Assembly: GCA_943736015.1 (NCBI GenBank) | Contig: OX031065.1 | Coordinates: 21,342,427 to 21,406,426 of the forward strand | Direction: 5' to 3' | DNA from: Tridacna crocea | Taxonomy: Eukaryota > Mollusca > Bivalvia > Cardiida > Cardiidae | Length of the DNA stretch: 64,000 nt | Shown: positions 19,795 to 31,080 of the stretch, piece by piece | Position numbering within the stretch: the first letter of the stretch is position 1 | Layout of the letters: each line of letters opens with the position of its first letter | Position numbers and translations under genes: made by a program | The notes under the pieces: generated by a model | What the model saw: only the letters and a program-made list of their open reading frames with translations | Database searches by the model: none | Told to the model about the DNA's origin: nothing

Positions 19795-21374
19795 CCATAG
19801 ATAGTGATGACACAGTAAGTTCAGTTCTTTCTCCACTTAAAAATTTGCCCATTAATTTTTCTGCAGGAAAAATAAGCTCACATTATGCTGCTTGGCAGAC
19901 TTTAACTACTGATGTACACATTCTTGACATAGTGAAAAATGGATATAAACTAGAACTGGACTCCTTTCCCTTTGTTTGTATTCAAAACTCAATTAAATTC
20001 AATGCTACTGATAATGCCATAATATCAAAACTGATTCAGGATTTAGAAATTAAAGGCGTGGTGGAGGAAGTAATCACAAAAGATAAAGGGGAGGTAATCT
20101 CCAACATATTCGTTAGACCGAAATCAGATGGAAATTATAGACTTATTTTGAATTTGAAAAAGTTGAATGAACACATGGAAAAAATTCATTTCAAAATGGA
20201 AACACTAAAATCAGCATTGACCCTTGTGAAGGAAGGAGTGTATTTCGCAAAAATAGATTTGAAAGATGCATACTACAGTGTTGCGATATCAGAATCAAAT
20301 AGAAAATACCTGCGGTTTGAGTGGAAAGGAAAAATTTATCAATATACATGTTTGCCCAATGGTTTGTCAAGTGCACCAAGAATTCTCACAAAACTGCTTA
20401 AGCCTTTGTTTTCATCATTAAGAAAATTAGGTCACGAGAATGTAATATATATTGATGATTCCTTATTATCAAGTGAATCGAGAAAGGAATGCCTCTCAAA
20501 CATTAAACATACAGTTACATTAATGGATTCGTTGGGGCTCACTGTTCATCCAGATAAATCAGTATTTACCCCAACACAAATCATTGAATTCATCGGCTTT
20601 GTTATTGACTCTATCAACATGACAGTATCAATCAGTAAGAACAAAGGAGAAGATATAAAATTACACTGTGTAAGGGTTCTGAAGAACCCTACTCTTTCTA
20701 TACGAGATTTCTCGAAATTAATTGGAAAACTTGTGGCTACAGAACCAGGAGTTAAGTATGCACCACTCCATTACAAACCACTAGAAATGCAAAGAGATAA
20801 TGAGCTGAAAAATAACAAAGGGCATTTCGATGCTGTCATCACACTTTCTCAAGAATCTATCTCCAGTTTGGACTGGTGGGTTAAAAACATTCAGACTGCT
20901 TGTAAACCAATATCCCCAAAGCAACCATCTAGAAAAATTGAGTCTGATAGCTCTCTTACGGGTTATGGGGGTTATGATGTAACTCATAACTCTTTTAAGA
21001 GCGGGAAGTGGATTGGTGAAGACAAAAATCATCACATCAACTACTTAGAACTTAAGGCTGCTTTCTTGTGCCTTAAGGAATTCTGTGCTGAAACCATTAA
21101 TGAACATATTCAGCTTTTTTTGGATAACACAGTAGCTATCCAGTATCTTGCCAAAATGGGAGGAAGGAAACCTCTATTGAACAAATTGGCTCGAGAAATT
21201 TGGCTTTGGTGTGAAGGGAAAAATTTATGGTTAAGTGTGTACCATATACCTGGAAAACTAAATAAAACTGCTGATGGTTTGAGTAGAATGACTGGCAAAT
21301 TGAGTGATGACATGGAATGGTCACTTAATTCAGACGTGTTTAAAACCATTGAGAGGAAAATGGGAAAGTGTTAG
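19713..21374 (+). CDS. DIRS reverse transcriptase and RNase H
   Basis: This frame is open from 19713 to TAG at 21372-21374 and has no early ATG, so expression probably depends on -1 frameshifting from gag. In order it shows the DIRS/PAT entry block (HYAAWQTLTTDVHILDIVKN), palm motifs NIFVRPKSDGNYRLILNLK and KIDLKDAYYSVAI, LPNGLSSAPRILTK, the catalytic YIDDS (Asp codons 20454-20459) and the FIGFVID block. RNase H follows, with SDSSLTGYGGYD, HHINYLELKAAFLCLKEF, FLDNTVAIQYL and HIPGKLNKTADGLSR. All key acidic residues appear present. The product would be about 550 residues beyond the shift. No tyrosine recombinase frame follows. Confidence 0.92.
   Translation, partial: RSFFREKEPAAKPTAGREKAKQDVQKVTIDSDDTVSSVLSPLKNLPINFSAGKISSHYAAWQTLTTDVHILDIVKNGYKLELDSFPFVCIQNSIKFNATDNAIISKLIQDLEIKGVVEEVITKDKGEVISNIFVRPKSDGNYRLILNLKKLNEHMEKIHFKMETLKSALTLVKEGVYFAKIDLKDAYYSVAISESNRKYLRFEWKGKIYQYTCLPNGLSSAPRILTKLLKPLFSSLRKLGHENVIYIDDSLLSSESRKECLSNIKHTVTLMDSLGLTVHPDKSVFTPTQIIEFIGFVIDSINMTVSISKNKGEDIKLHCVRVLKNPTLSIRDFSKLIGKLVATEPGVKYAPLHYKPLEMQRDNELKNNKGHFDAVITLSQESISSLDWWVKNIQTACKPISPKQPSRKIESDSSLTGYGGYDVTHNSFKSGKWIGEDKNHHINYLELKAAFLCLKEFCAETINEHIQLFLDNTVAIQYLAKMGGRKPLLNKLAREIWLWCEGKNLWLSVYHIPGKLNKTADGLSRMTGKLSDDMEWSLNSDVFKTIERKMGKC
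19719..19760 (+). promoter_or_regulatory. Candidate -1 ribosomal frameshift signal
   Basis: The gag frame reads CAT TTT TTA, which contains the canonical slippery heptamer T_TTT_TTA in the correct phase (19719-19725). Ten bases later comes a perfect 8-bp stem, GCCGGCAG (19736-19743) and CTGCCGGC (19753-19760), around a 9-base loop. The -1 frame is open from 19713 through the reverse transcriptase. The 10-base spacer is slightly longer than the usual 5-9. Confidence 0.75.
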
Positions 21375-21384
21375 GACTTTGAGA

Positions 21385-21400
21385 CACTGAGAATCATGGG
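21385..21400 (-). repeat. DIRS internal complementary segment
   Basis: CACTGAGAATCATGGG is the exact reverse complement of 21509-21524 in the right terminal repeat. DIRS elements carry an internal region complementary to their ends, used to circularise the cDNA; this short block just after the RNase H stop fits that role or is what is left of it. Confidence 0.6.
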
Positions 21401-21472
21401 CCCACCCGTATCCCGCCCTAAGTACAGTTACATCTGCATTTCCAAGCTCCGAATATTCCTGTGCTCTAAATG

Positions 21473-21573
21473 TCTGAGGTTTGGTCACGTGATTGGTCAG
21501 TGTTCACTCCCATGATTCTCAGTGGATTGGTTCCAACAGAATTGAAATCAAACTTCACCTTATCAGGTAAGTC
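21473..21573 (-). repeat. DIRS right inverted terminal repeat
   Basis: Reverse complement of the left repeat, reading TCTGAGGTTTGGTCACGTGA inward. It also carries the CACGTG and ATTGG pair. Confidence 0.88.
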
Positions 21574-22087
21574 TCCGTTTAATTTACCAATTATGCAGGC
21601 ATAATTTCTTGAGTTGTAGAGTCCACTTATCCTAAAATCACTCACATAGATATTAAAATTTACCTGAAAATAAATATGTGGTGAGAATAAAAAATTTTGC
21701 AAACCTACAGCTTTAAACAGTTCAAAGACTTCATATTTGCTAAAACTCATGTTCCAGCCTTTTTTATGATATTTATTTACCACAGCTAACTGATTTTGAG
21801 CGTACACTAAAAGCAGCTTTTATTTGCTAGACTGTACATTGGTCCATAGTGCTAATGGAACATTATCAAACAATGCTCACTATGTTTTCTCAACAAATAG
21901 TCTAGGCATCCAGTTGAAAAGGCGCTTTTAGTTGAAAGTACAGTTAAGCATGTCCACAAACTTGTTTAGTTCACAACCACTTATCTCAGATACACAAATT
22001 ACACTTGATGTCTCTGTGTAAACGATTTGTTATCATGTGCTGTTGTGTATGAAATGATAGTTTTAAAGATTTGAAGCTGTCAAGTGA

Positions 22088-22088
22088 T

Positions 22089-22122
<34 letters not shown>
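22088..22122 (+). repeat. (ATG)n microsatellite
   Basis: About eleven uninterrupted ATG/GAT triplets; they give a spurious Met-rich reading frame. Confidence 0.9.
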
Positions 22123-22421
22123 CTAGGTTTATTTCTCCAGTGACAATGTCTTACCAGGAAATATGTACAGTTCCTGGCAATACATATATAGAACTCTCCT
22201 CAGGCCATCTGGCCTCAATTGATTTGAAACTAAAGTCACAAAAGCATCAAAATACTGTCTTGATAGACTATTCGTCAGACGCCAAAGTATGGTCTTGTAC
22301 AGTCTATGAAGACATAGTGCCAAACTCAGATTTCTGTCCTTTGTTTAAAGATGGATATGAACCTTGCTTAAAACCGCTGTTCAAACACCCCCTTAGTCTT
22401 ACTTGACTATAAACGTCCTTG

Positions 22422-22563
22422 AACAAGTGTCTTTAAAGCACTTCAAGTTTGCCTGAAGCTGGTGAGCAATGGTGTTGTGCTGAACCGCTGTCAAACTGTG
22501 TTTCAGATGAATCTATTCAACCCTCACTGTCTAAGCTGGACCTCTTAGACAACACTTTTCAGC
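22422..22563 (+). repeat. Copy of a repeat lacking the MITE (empty site)
   Basis: GAACAAGTGTCTTTAAAGCA through CAACACTTTTC matches 13802-13865 joined to 14089-14165. The insertion point is TGAA at 22481-22484. A short CAAGACAGCC-type tail to about 22740 is not shared. Confidence 0.8.
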
Positions 22564-23422
22564 TTCGAACTACTTGGAACATATCTGTTTGAGAATGGGT
22601 CTGTCATGGACTTGTTGAAGCAGCTTCCCAAGACAGCCTGTCGGACTAGGAATGACTCTGAACCTCTCAGAAGCTGGCTAGTTGAAGCTGGTCCGTTCAA
22701 GAGCCTCCCCAAATCAACCTGTTGTGTCTGATACGAGACTGGATCTCTCAAAAACTAATGTTAGTCTATTCATATATATATACAGGGATCATTTAGCATT
22801 ATAAATAGGGAGAAACATACTGAGCCATTATCATATTTATTTTGAGCTGCTCCTAGATCCCTAGCGTGAAAAGGGTAGGTTCTCTGAAACAGGTTACAGA
22901 GACCTAGATGTCACAGATTGTAGTAGCAGAAGCGCAAGCGGCCACATGAGTGTGGCACTATTAATATTCACAAATATATTATAAATCAACTAAAAAGGGC
23001 CAGAGTTTTGTGTTTCTAAAAACATTTTGATTTCTTGACCTGAAAATATACGACTTTAAACCTAAAATTATAATGTGCTTATTCAGGAATAAAACAAAAG
23101 AAAACTATGATTTATTCAGTTGAGAATTACGGTTTCCAAAAATAGTACGGATGTAACAATGATCCAAGTACACCCGGTACTTGCAATAATAGACAAACTA
23201 TATACAACATGCGGTGCTATATATTCCTTACAGATTATCTCTGACAGAATCATTAGATACTTCAGTCTTTATAGACACATTCATTATCACAAAGGTGCAA
23301 TTTGTAAGTTATCTACCACAGAAAAAAAACTGACCTGTTTGATGAATAATTACAAAATTACGTTTCATCTTGCAAACCGGAACTTTGGACAGGAAGCAGT
23401 ACAAGGTCAGAAGTATGCTTAA

Positions 23423-23642
23423 CCCATTACCACATGGAAAAATTTTAGACCTATTGAAATTGAAAGCATTTGCAGACGAAAATTTCAAAGTGGCTAAAAT
23501 TGTGCAATTTTACTTTCATAGGGTAGAAAACTTTGTGGGAAAAGGAGAAAATGCTGGTTACCAGCATTTTCTCCTTTTCCCACAATGTTTTCTAAAGGTT
23601 TCTTTCTCAGGGGTGTCAAAAGTAGGGATTGTGTGGTAATGG
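23423..23642 (-). mobile_element. Family A MITE, 220 bp
   Basis: TTAA at 23419-23422, ATCA at the right. Left terminus CCCATTACCACATGG, right terminus GTGTGGTAATGG. The palindrome is perfect apart from the outermost bases. More decayed copies follow at about 23670-23720 and 23905-24030. Confidence 0.87.
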
Positions 23643-24289
23643 ATCAGTATGATAACAACCAGGCGACTCAAAAATGGCTTTTAAAATCATTGTGGGAAAA
23701 TACTGATTACAAGCATTTTCCCAGAATTCTTGTTTTTACCTGTTTTTTGGAAAATGCTGATTAATGTGCTGAATTAAAAAAAACGAGACATTTCTAAATA
23801 GGAAAAACATCTGAAATATTGCTGTACCAAGGTTTTCTTTGGCCAGAATATGTTACAAAATAGTGGACAGTGTAGATCTTAGATCAGACTGCACAACCTG
23901 AAGTGGAGGCCTTTTGAAAACATTGTGGGAAAAGGAGAAAATGCTTGCAAACAGTGTATCCTCCTTTTTCAACAATGTTTCTATCCAATTGAAGACAACT
24001 TTCATCATTTGAAACAAATGCATGCAATTTATTCTTACCTAATTAAGTAAGCATGATATACCAAAACAAACACTGTACTGTGAAACTTAAACTTTATTTT
24101 TGATAAACTCAAGTTTTACAAGCGTAAGAAACAACATGCAAAATATACATACAGATAAGAAAACAAAACAATGAGAGAGAATTACATAAAAAAATACACT
24201 GTTCTAGCTCATAGATAAATCATAACATCTTAAGTCATAAAATATTCAAAGAACTTGAGGGTTTTAATGCATGTATTCAGTTTGCTTAA

Positions 24290-24510
24290 CCCATTACCAA
24301 ACGATAAAATTTTAAGTGTGTCCTAATTGAAAGCATTTGCAGACAACAAAATTAATGTGGCTGAAAAATTGAAATTTGTTTTGGAAAGGGTAGAAAACGT
24401 TGTGGGAAAAGGAGAAAATGCTGGTTACCAGCATTTTCTCCTTTTCCTACAATGTTTTAAAAAGGCTTCTTTTTCAAGGTCTTTAAAAGTCGGGATTGTG
24501 TGGTAAAGAG
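24290..24510 (-). mobile_element. Family A MITE, 221 bp, first of a pair
   Basis: TTAA at 24286-24289 and 24511-24514. The right-hand TTAA is shared with the next element. Confidence 0.88.
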
Positions 24511-24514
24511 TTAA

Positions 24515-24718
24515 CCCTTTTCCAAATGATCCCTGGTTTTACGACGTTTCGGAAACATTGTGGGAAAAGGAGAAAATGATGGTGTCAGCATTTTATCCTT
24601 TTCCCACATGATTTCTACCCCGCTAGAAACAAATTTCAATTTTTGAGCTACGTCTAATTCGTTGTCTGCAATTGCTTTCAAATTGGACCAGTCTACAATT
24701 TTGTCATTTGGTAAAGAG
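24515..24718 (+). mobile_element. Family A MITE, 204 bp, second of a pair
   Basis: It begins CCCTTTTCCAAATGATCCCT directly after the shared TTAA and ends TTTGGTAAAGAG before TCAG. It is in the opposite orientation to its neighbour and of the short subtype, so the pair is not a tandem duplication. Confidence 0.86.
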
Positions 24719-24975
24719 TCAGAAAGTATGTATCTGAGACTGGAGACAATTTACTTTTGTCTTACGTCAAGTAACTTCTGAAAATATTTAGCAAAGGGAA
24801 AAAATTGTTCATGACCATCAGTTTCTCTCGTTGCCATACTTTCACAAACTGTAGTTTTTGACTGATTATCCATGAGAATATTTTTATGCTCCTTGCCAAA
24901 TATGTGCACATCATATATACTGGTATTGGATATACATAAGGATTCATTCAGTGCCAGACGTAGTACTGTAACCTT

Positions 24976-25432
24976 ATTTCATGCTTTCCGGTAGGTTATC
25001 GAGAAATATCGGTGGAATATTTTCAATATTTCATGGTTATGACCAGTAAATATACCGATTTTTACTTTTTAGTTACCCAGGTGAAATGCTCATGACTCAC
25101 AATCTGAGGGAAATAATTATGACCTTAGGTTTCTCGAGCTTGACGTAATATTGAAGTGCACTGCTATGTGGAGAGGGTACACCGCAGGGAATAACTGAAA
25201 AGAACTGTACTGGATTTTGATTAAGTTCCTCCAAGAAAGGGTTGAAAGCATGAAATAAATGGAATTTTTCTTTTTTTCTTTTTGGTTAAAGATCGAAATT
25301 TATTTTATCTCGTGAACACCATCAGCAATATTTTCACGAGTGGGTGCACCACTCATGATGAAAATATTACTGGTGATATTCACTCTATGAAATTTCAATC
25401 TTTTACCCACAAAAACCCAAAATATCCTCTAT
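24976..25432 (+). repeat. 440-bp repeat with internal palindrome, copy 1
   Basis: Runs from TTCATGCTTTCCGGTAGG through GTACTGGATTTTGATTAAG to a palindrome of about 110 bp (GATCGAAATTTATTTTATCT against ATGAAATTTCAATC). Reversed and forward copies are at 55229-55669 and 56191-56587. Confidence 0.75.
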
Positions 25433-26019
25433 GTAATTCTTTCTAGGTCTGTATTCAAATACTAGTCAACAATAAATGTGACACAAAAGTTTTCTATTTA
25501 ACTTTTCACCAAATGGCAAAAATTTAGAGCTGAAAGCATTTGCAGATGAAGTATTAAATGCTACTGAAAATATAAAGTTTGTCTTTCAAACAGTAGAAAA
25601 CATTGTGGGAAAAGAAGAGAATGATGGTTACTAGTACCATGCTTTTTCTATGCATCTAGCTCATCCTGTGTTGGTTTCGGAATATTTACAATCAGCATCA
25701 GACTGTACACTATGTGTACTCTGATCCTATAACAACATTCCTTGCTGAAGTAAGCTTGCAAAAGTCAGCCTTCAAAACTTAGCAAAATGGGTCTTTTTCC
25801 ATTTCCATTGCAATCTTTTATATTCCTGTTATGGAAAAAAAAATATCACGCTTGTTTTGAGTTCATGAGTTGAAAGACTAGTTAACCCTTTACCAGACAA
25901 CAAAATTTTAGCCTCGTCCAATGAAAAGCATTTGCAGACGGCAATTTCAATGTCGGTCAATGGTGCAATTGTTCTTTGATAGGGATGAAAACATTCACTA
26001 CTGCAGGAGGTAACAATGA

Positions 26020-26510
26020 AAATGCCATTAAAAACCCATAAATTCCCAATTAATAATAACAAAACCATTAAAGGTACCCATTAATATTTTTTCTTTTTTT
26101 TTTAAATGGTGTTAGCTTATAGCCATTATTTTCAACATTAATGGCCAATTTTCCCATGAAATTGCCATGATAAACATTGAATTTTGTCTAATACCCTTAA
26201 TGTGATGGCATACATATATAAATGGGGTCATTAATTCATAATCTTTACAAGTTTAATGCCAATTGATTTCAAATTAATGGGGCCATTCATGCAGGTAAAT
26301 AAAAACTAATTGCCATCACACATAGGAAACCGCATTCACTGCAATTAAAAAATTTCCGCATATGGTTGATGACCATTATTTTGTAATTTAATGGGAATAT
26401 ACTTGAAAAGTTTTTGAATTTGACACTGAAAAATGCAAACCCCATTAATAAAGAAATTGAAATTGAAGAAATAACCATTAAATAAAACCAACACTAATGG
26501 GCATTATTCT
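26020..26510. repeat. Left subterminal CCATTAA/TTAATGG array
   Basis: At least eight exact copies of the heptamer, counted by eye, occur on either strand, with many one-base variants such as CCATTATT and CTTAATG. CACTA transposases bind short repeated subterminal motifs, so these are candidate binding sites. Confidence 0.7.
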
Positions 26511-26529
26511 ACACATCATAAAACAAAAC

Positions 26530-27960
26530 AGTTGATTCATAAAGTGTACTTGTATATATATGTGTATATGCTGTGTACATAGCAGTACACCACAGAAGTA
26601 CATTATACATATACTGCATGTGGTACACATGCTGGTACATGTATATTAAACAGTAGGCATCATGTAATCTACATGGACTTATACAGTTTCTTTTGGTATC
26701 CTGACTTAACTTTTGTATCTCAATTCTGCAGTACACTACTTTACATAAACTGGACTGACTTGAAAAAAATATTCTTGGGCTTGGTCAACTTGATGTATAG
26801 TTGCACAGACCATGCATAAAGTGTATTATGCACAAACTATACATGAAGTATATATGTACGACAGGGTCTGTGAATTAATTATGATTGATAAAAAGTGCCC
26901 AATGTAAGTTTGACATGGTCAGATAAACTTTGACCTAAATGTATTTCATACAGTATAATTGAATCTACTTGTATGTCACCACATTTTACTGCTAACCTTT
27001 TTGTGTGAAAATGATTTTAAAATACAAACATATATCTATGGCCAAACCTCTGAAATAACACCATTCTGGATCAAGGAAACTTCAATACATCTGTTCATAC
27101 TATATTGAATTTGGTTGAAACAAAGAAGTCCGGACAAATAAGCTAAGGGGGGAACAAGCAGTGGGACGAAAAAGCCTATTCCTCTTGCATACTCTTCAGA
27201 AATAAAGACCAAGAAGAGTGTACAACTTCCTGTCTGACATGCGCATTTTGAAGCGGTACATTTGAAAAATCCAGGAAGTCAAAAGTTTATTGATGAATTG
27301 ACCATTAGACTCTAATTTCTTTTTCGAAGATGACAAGCATATCTAGGAAATTGACTGATGGGAGAGACACTTAGGCTGATTTAGGTTTGGACAAGGAAAT
27401 GTTTTTAATAAAGTGTAAGGTGAAATCGATGTTGCCTTGCCGTTGTAAAATATTAAATTGCTTATGATCTAATAAAATTGAAAAAAAGCAAGTTCTAGCT
27501 AATACTGCTGAATATAAATAAACAATTTTATGACATTAATGTTTTTTATCTCACTGAATGTGGGGGATGTTTTCACTTTGGTGGAAGAGCATTCGGCCCC
27601 AAGACAGTTCGACCCAATACAAATAGTTGAGGGACCCACAATGATTTAACCCAGTAAGGAGAAGACTTGTCCTCAGTCCTGGCTTGTGTTTGTTATATTG
27701 ACTTTGTTCTGACTCAAACTTTATTATAGTAAGAAGAAATTGTTGGTTAAGAGCAATTCATTGTAATTCAAAATGTTTTCAGAGGATTTCTCTCATGGGG
27801 TCATGAAAATACAATGTTATTCGTAGCAGTTTTAGTTTGGGCAATTCAGATCAGTATTGGCAAAGCCCTGTCATTGTTGCTTTGACAGCTTGTAAAATCT
27901 TTTTAAGACCCTTAGGAACAAGCCTTTTTGAAACAATTGTTGAAAAAGGAGAAAACACTA
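26530..27960. other. CACTA interior, no coding signal
   Basis: AT-rich sequence of about 1.4 kb with no long reading frame and no CCATTAA array. A MITE-like fragment (GTTGAAAAAGGAGAAAA) occurs near 27945. Confidence 0.5.
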
Positions 27961-27964
27961 AGAT

Positions 27965-28510
27965 TAATCATAATAATGGCAAGAACATATCCAGAAATGT
28001 TCTGGCCATGAATTAAGTGTTCAAATTAATTAACTACCATTAATATGTAATTTATGGCCTATACCATTACTGAAGATGTAATGGTCTTTTTTTCCACTAG
28101 CCATTAAATGACTGTGACATTCATATATAATAATGTTCATGGCCATTATTATATATTTAATGGGTAGACATGATCCCCATTACTGAAATTTTAATGGCAT
28201 GATGTTATCCAATGACATTGCCATGAAATTATGATAAACCCATTCATTAATTTTAACGGCCCATGACTTTGTAGCTTTTCATGGCTGCTAAACCCATGAA
28301 ATTGACCATTAAATTTTTCAACCACCAAGTAATGACCCATGAAATATATTTTTAATGTGCCCATTAAAAGTCAATGGCATAACTTTTAATGGGTGATTAC
28401 CAAAAATTGATGGTGTTTTACCCAAATTTAATGGCCATGGATTATGTCGCTTTTAATTGGTATTAGGTAATGGCTTTTTGATGGATTTTTCATGATTATT
28501 TCATGGTGGT
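27965..28510. repeat. Right subterminal CCATTAA/TTAATGG array
   Basis: About eight exact heptamers plus variants on both strands (CCATTAATATG, TTAATGGGTAG, CCCATTAAAAG, TTAATGGCCATGG). Density and mixed orientation mirror the left end. Confidence 0.7.
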
Positions 28511-29164
28511 TGTTGCAGTAGTGATTGTGGGAAATAAAAATGATGGTTACCAGCATTTTCTCCTTTTCCCACGATGTTTTCAAAATGCCTATTGCCAAGG
28601 GTCGTCAAAAGTCAGCAGTGTGCAGTAATAGATTAAGTCTGTAGTTTGATACTTGAACAACAGATATAATTTTCATAGCAGCATGTTCTCCTCGCCCCTA
28701 TATTGACGGAGTAATAGATTACAGGATTAAGAGAGAGTGATTGAAAAACCTCAAAACAAAATCACACTCCTCTGCAACGAAACATACATATACCATAAGA
28801 AACTACACATATAATGTTATGTACAAGAAATAAAATTCAAACATGCAGTTCATCTGCAAAGAAGAAAAGAGGAAAGAGTTATTGTTTTCAACAGTTGTTT
28901 TTGTAGGTAAAGAGAAGTCTGCATAAGATTGAGTTCATATTGTCTGTGAAAAATTATAAAATGGGCTCTCATGTAGTAATTTTCATAAGCCTCTAACATT
29001 TTGATAAAAGTTTTGTTTGGTAGATTTTTTTTAAAACACTTGTAATTGTGACTCTATTTGTGACACATTTTCTGTATATTATTGAAATAGATGCATGAAT
29101 TCCTGAGGTAACCCTTTAACCCTTTATATATTACTTGGTTGGATGCATCACATAGATGTATAAA

Positions 29165-29371
29165 CCCTTTACCAAACAATCCCTGGTTTTTACGACCCCA
29201 AGACAGATGTCTTTAGAAAAGGAGAGAATATTGATGAGCAGCCTTTTCTCCTTTTCCAACAATGTTTTCTACCCTGCTGGAACCAAAGTCTAATTCTTGT
29301 GTTACATTTATTTTGTCGTCTTCATGTACTTTCAATTTAAACCAGTCTAAAATTTTGTTACTGGTAATGAG
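29165..29371 (+). mobile_element. Family A MITE, short subtype
   Basis: CCCTTTACCAAACAATCCCT to CTGGTAATGAG, 207 bp. The left palindrome arm has lost its outer half (TTTAGAAAAGGAGAG). Confidence 0.78.
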
Positions 29372-29636
29372 CTAACAACTACACAACCACATTTTTTAAT
29401 GACCTACAGAAGAAAGCATTTCAAAAATGTTACTGAAATGCAGACTATGCTAGTAGATAGCTTTTTCCCTCTTCCCACAATATTTAGAAGTACCATTTCT
29501 TTGGGGCTATCTAAACATGGTATTGTTTAATAAAGAGTTACACAAAGATAAGAATGGACAAATATGGAATCTTTTCCTACTCTCTAAACTAAAACAGGAG
29601 TGTTGGAAAAAAGCTCTAGAGGGGTATATACTGTAA

Positions 29637-29857
29637 CTCTTTACAAAACAACAAAATTTTAGACTGGTTCAAATTGAAAGCATTTGCATTTGACAAAGTA
29701 AATGTGACCAAAGATTTAAAATTTGTTTCAGGATGGGAAGAAAACATTGTGAGAAAAGGAGAAAATGCTGGTCACCAGCATTTTCTCCTTTCCCACAATG
29801 TTTTCCAATGGCTTCTTTCACGGGGGTGTTAAAAAGTCGGGAGTGTGTGGTAAATGG
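29637..29857 (-). mobile_element. Family A MITE, 221 bp
   Basis: GTAA at left, TTAA (29858-29861) at right. The palindrome centre is GGTCACC instead of GGTTACC, keeping pairing in the arms. Confidence 0.82.
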
Positions 29858-30523
29858 TTAAACATTGTGTAAGATTTACTGTTCAATGGAAAAGAGTTGT
29901 TTTGCAGCACAAAAAATACCTATATACTAATCTGACCGTGTCAAGAACAAAATCTGTTTAATAATGCTTCTGGTCGGAGTTGTGTTTTTATAATACGTAT
30001 TCAAGGATAATAAGTCATATGTTAAAAGTACATGACAAAAAAAAAAATAATAATGACAAAAATAAATATCAACAAATAAAAATCTGATAAGTTCAATGGA
30101 AATGGACATGTTTGTAACCAGTGAAAAAAAATGACTTATCATTGTTCTAAATCTCAACAAAGTATACAACAAAATCAAAATCAAAGCAAAGCATAACTAT
30201 AAAATACAGAAAATAATTTGACAGTTGTTGAGGGTAGACCCAAATAGTTTTTCTGTTGAAATTTTGACCCCTTACCTACACAATTTTGAGTGTTATTGAC
30301 CCAAAGAAAGATGCCTTTATTAAAACCCTGTTGGAAAAAGAGAAAATACTGAAAACCATCATTTTCTTCTATTTCCACAAAGATCATTTTGCCTTGTGAT
30401 TCAGTTGGTCATGATACAAAATAGATCTTGCTGATCCTTGATCATCTGATTACCTACTTCATATCATGCATCCCCCAGACAAATTTAGCTTTCTTTGACA
30501 TAGTACGGCTATAGTATCTTTTA

Positions 30524-30744
30524 CTCTTTAGCAAATGACAAAATTAAAGACTGGTCGAAATTGAAAGAATTTGCAGACAACAAAATAACTATGACTGAAA
30601 AATTGAAATTTCTTTTGGGAAGGGTAAAAAACATTGTGGAAAAAGGAGAAAATGCTTGTTACCAGCATTTTCTCCTTTTCCCACAAGGTTTTCAAAAGGC
30701 ATCTTTCTTGGGGTTGTCAAAAGTTTGGATTGTGTGGTAAAGAG
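30524..30744 (-). mobile_element. Family A MITE, 221 bp
   Basis: CTCTTTAGCAAATGAC to GTGTGGTAAAGAG before TTAA (30745-30748). Another relic (about 30270-30420) lies upstream. Confidence 0.82.
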
Positions 30745-31080
30745 TTAAAGAGTTAAAATAAAATTTCTTTGAAGAAGCAGAAACCATTGTGTGAGAAGAA
30801 AAAAAAAATCAAGTTACAAGAATGCTTTCCTGCTCCTGCAAGGTTTCCAAAGGCAATCTCTTGTAGGGTTCTTAAAAGTCGAGATAATGTGATATATAGG
30901 CTTGAAACCTCATTTTTCTCTAACACTATTCTGTTTTTCTACTCAAGATATATCAGAGCAACAATTCAATTTATACCTTAATGGCTGAAAACATCCTACA
31001 TAATTATGATTGTAAATATCTCAGTTACTTTGGATTTCTTAGTGAAAACAATATCAGTTTTTGAGCATGAAAAAAATTAA

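Larger units (their letters stand above)
18132..21573 (+). mobile_element. DIRS-like retrotransposon lacking the recombinase
   Basis: Inverted terminal repeats (18132-18224 and 21473-21573) enclose a gag-like frame and a reverse transcriptase/RNase H frame of DIRS type. DIRS elements normally run 4.5-6 kb and also encode a tyrosine recombinase; here only about 100 bp separate the RNase H stop from the right repeat, so the recombinase is absent. Both frames are uninterrupted, suggesting recent activity of the parent element or recent loss of the segment. Confidence 0.88.
21574..23418. other. Intergenic stretch, few features
   Basis: No host exon or complete mobile element is seen. It contains an (ATG)n microsatellite (22088-22122), the unoccupied copy of the repeat described at 22422-22563, a short TA run near 22770, and AT-rich single-copy-looking sequence. 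Confidence 0.5.
25996..28523. mobile_element. Non-autonomous CACTA (EnSpm) transposon
   Basis: Ends are CACTACTGCA (25996-26005) and TGCAGTAGTG (28514-28523), flanked by the 3-bp duplication ATT (25993-25995 and 28524-28526). CACTA termini with 3-bp duplications are the hallmark of the CACTA/EnSpm superfamily, known in plants and in some animals. The 2528-bp element has no transposase frame. Both subterminal regions are crowded with CCATTAA/TTAATGG motifs, which are absent from the middle. A decayed MITE piece lies near 27900-27960. Confidence 0.85.
25886..28631 (-). mobile_element. Family A MITE split by the CACTA element
   Basis: TTAA (25882-25885) precedes CCCTTTACCAGACAACAAAA. The left half ends GAAAACATT at 25995, and the right half resumes ATTGTGGGAAATAAAAATGA at 28524 and runs to about 28631. 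The two halves add to about 218 bp once the 3-bp duplication is removed. Confidence 0.85.

Noticed and set aside
19845..19847. TTG as the start of the reverse transcriptase
   Set aside because: The frame is open further upstream to 19713, and a non-AUG start is less likely than -1 frameshifting.
21466..21807. 113-codon frame on the - strand across the DIRS right end
   Set aside because: It reads out of the inverted terminal repeat into flank; no known domain is seen.
22071..22406. 111-codon frame with a run of Met
   Set aside because: Starts in an (ATG)n microsatellite and resembles no known protein.
24097..24240. 3' end of a - strand gene
   Set aside because: AT-rich with TTTATT, but no exon was found on that strand nearby.
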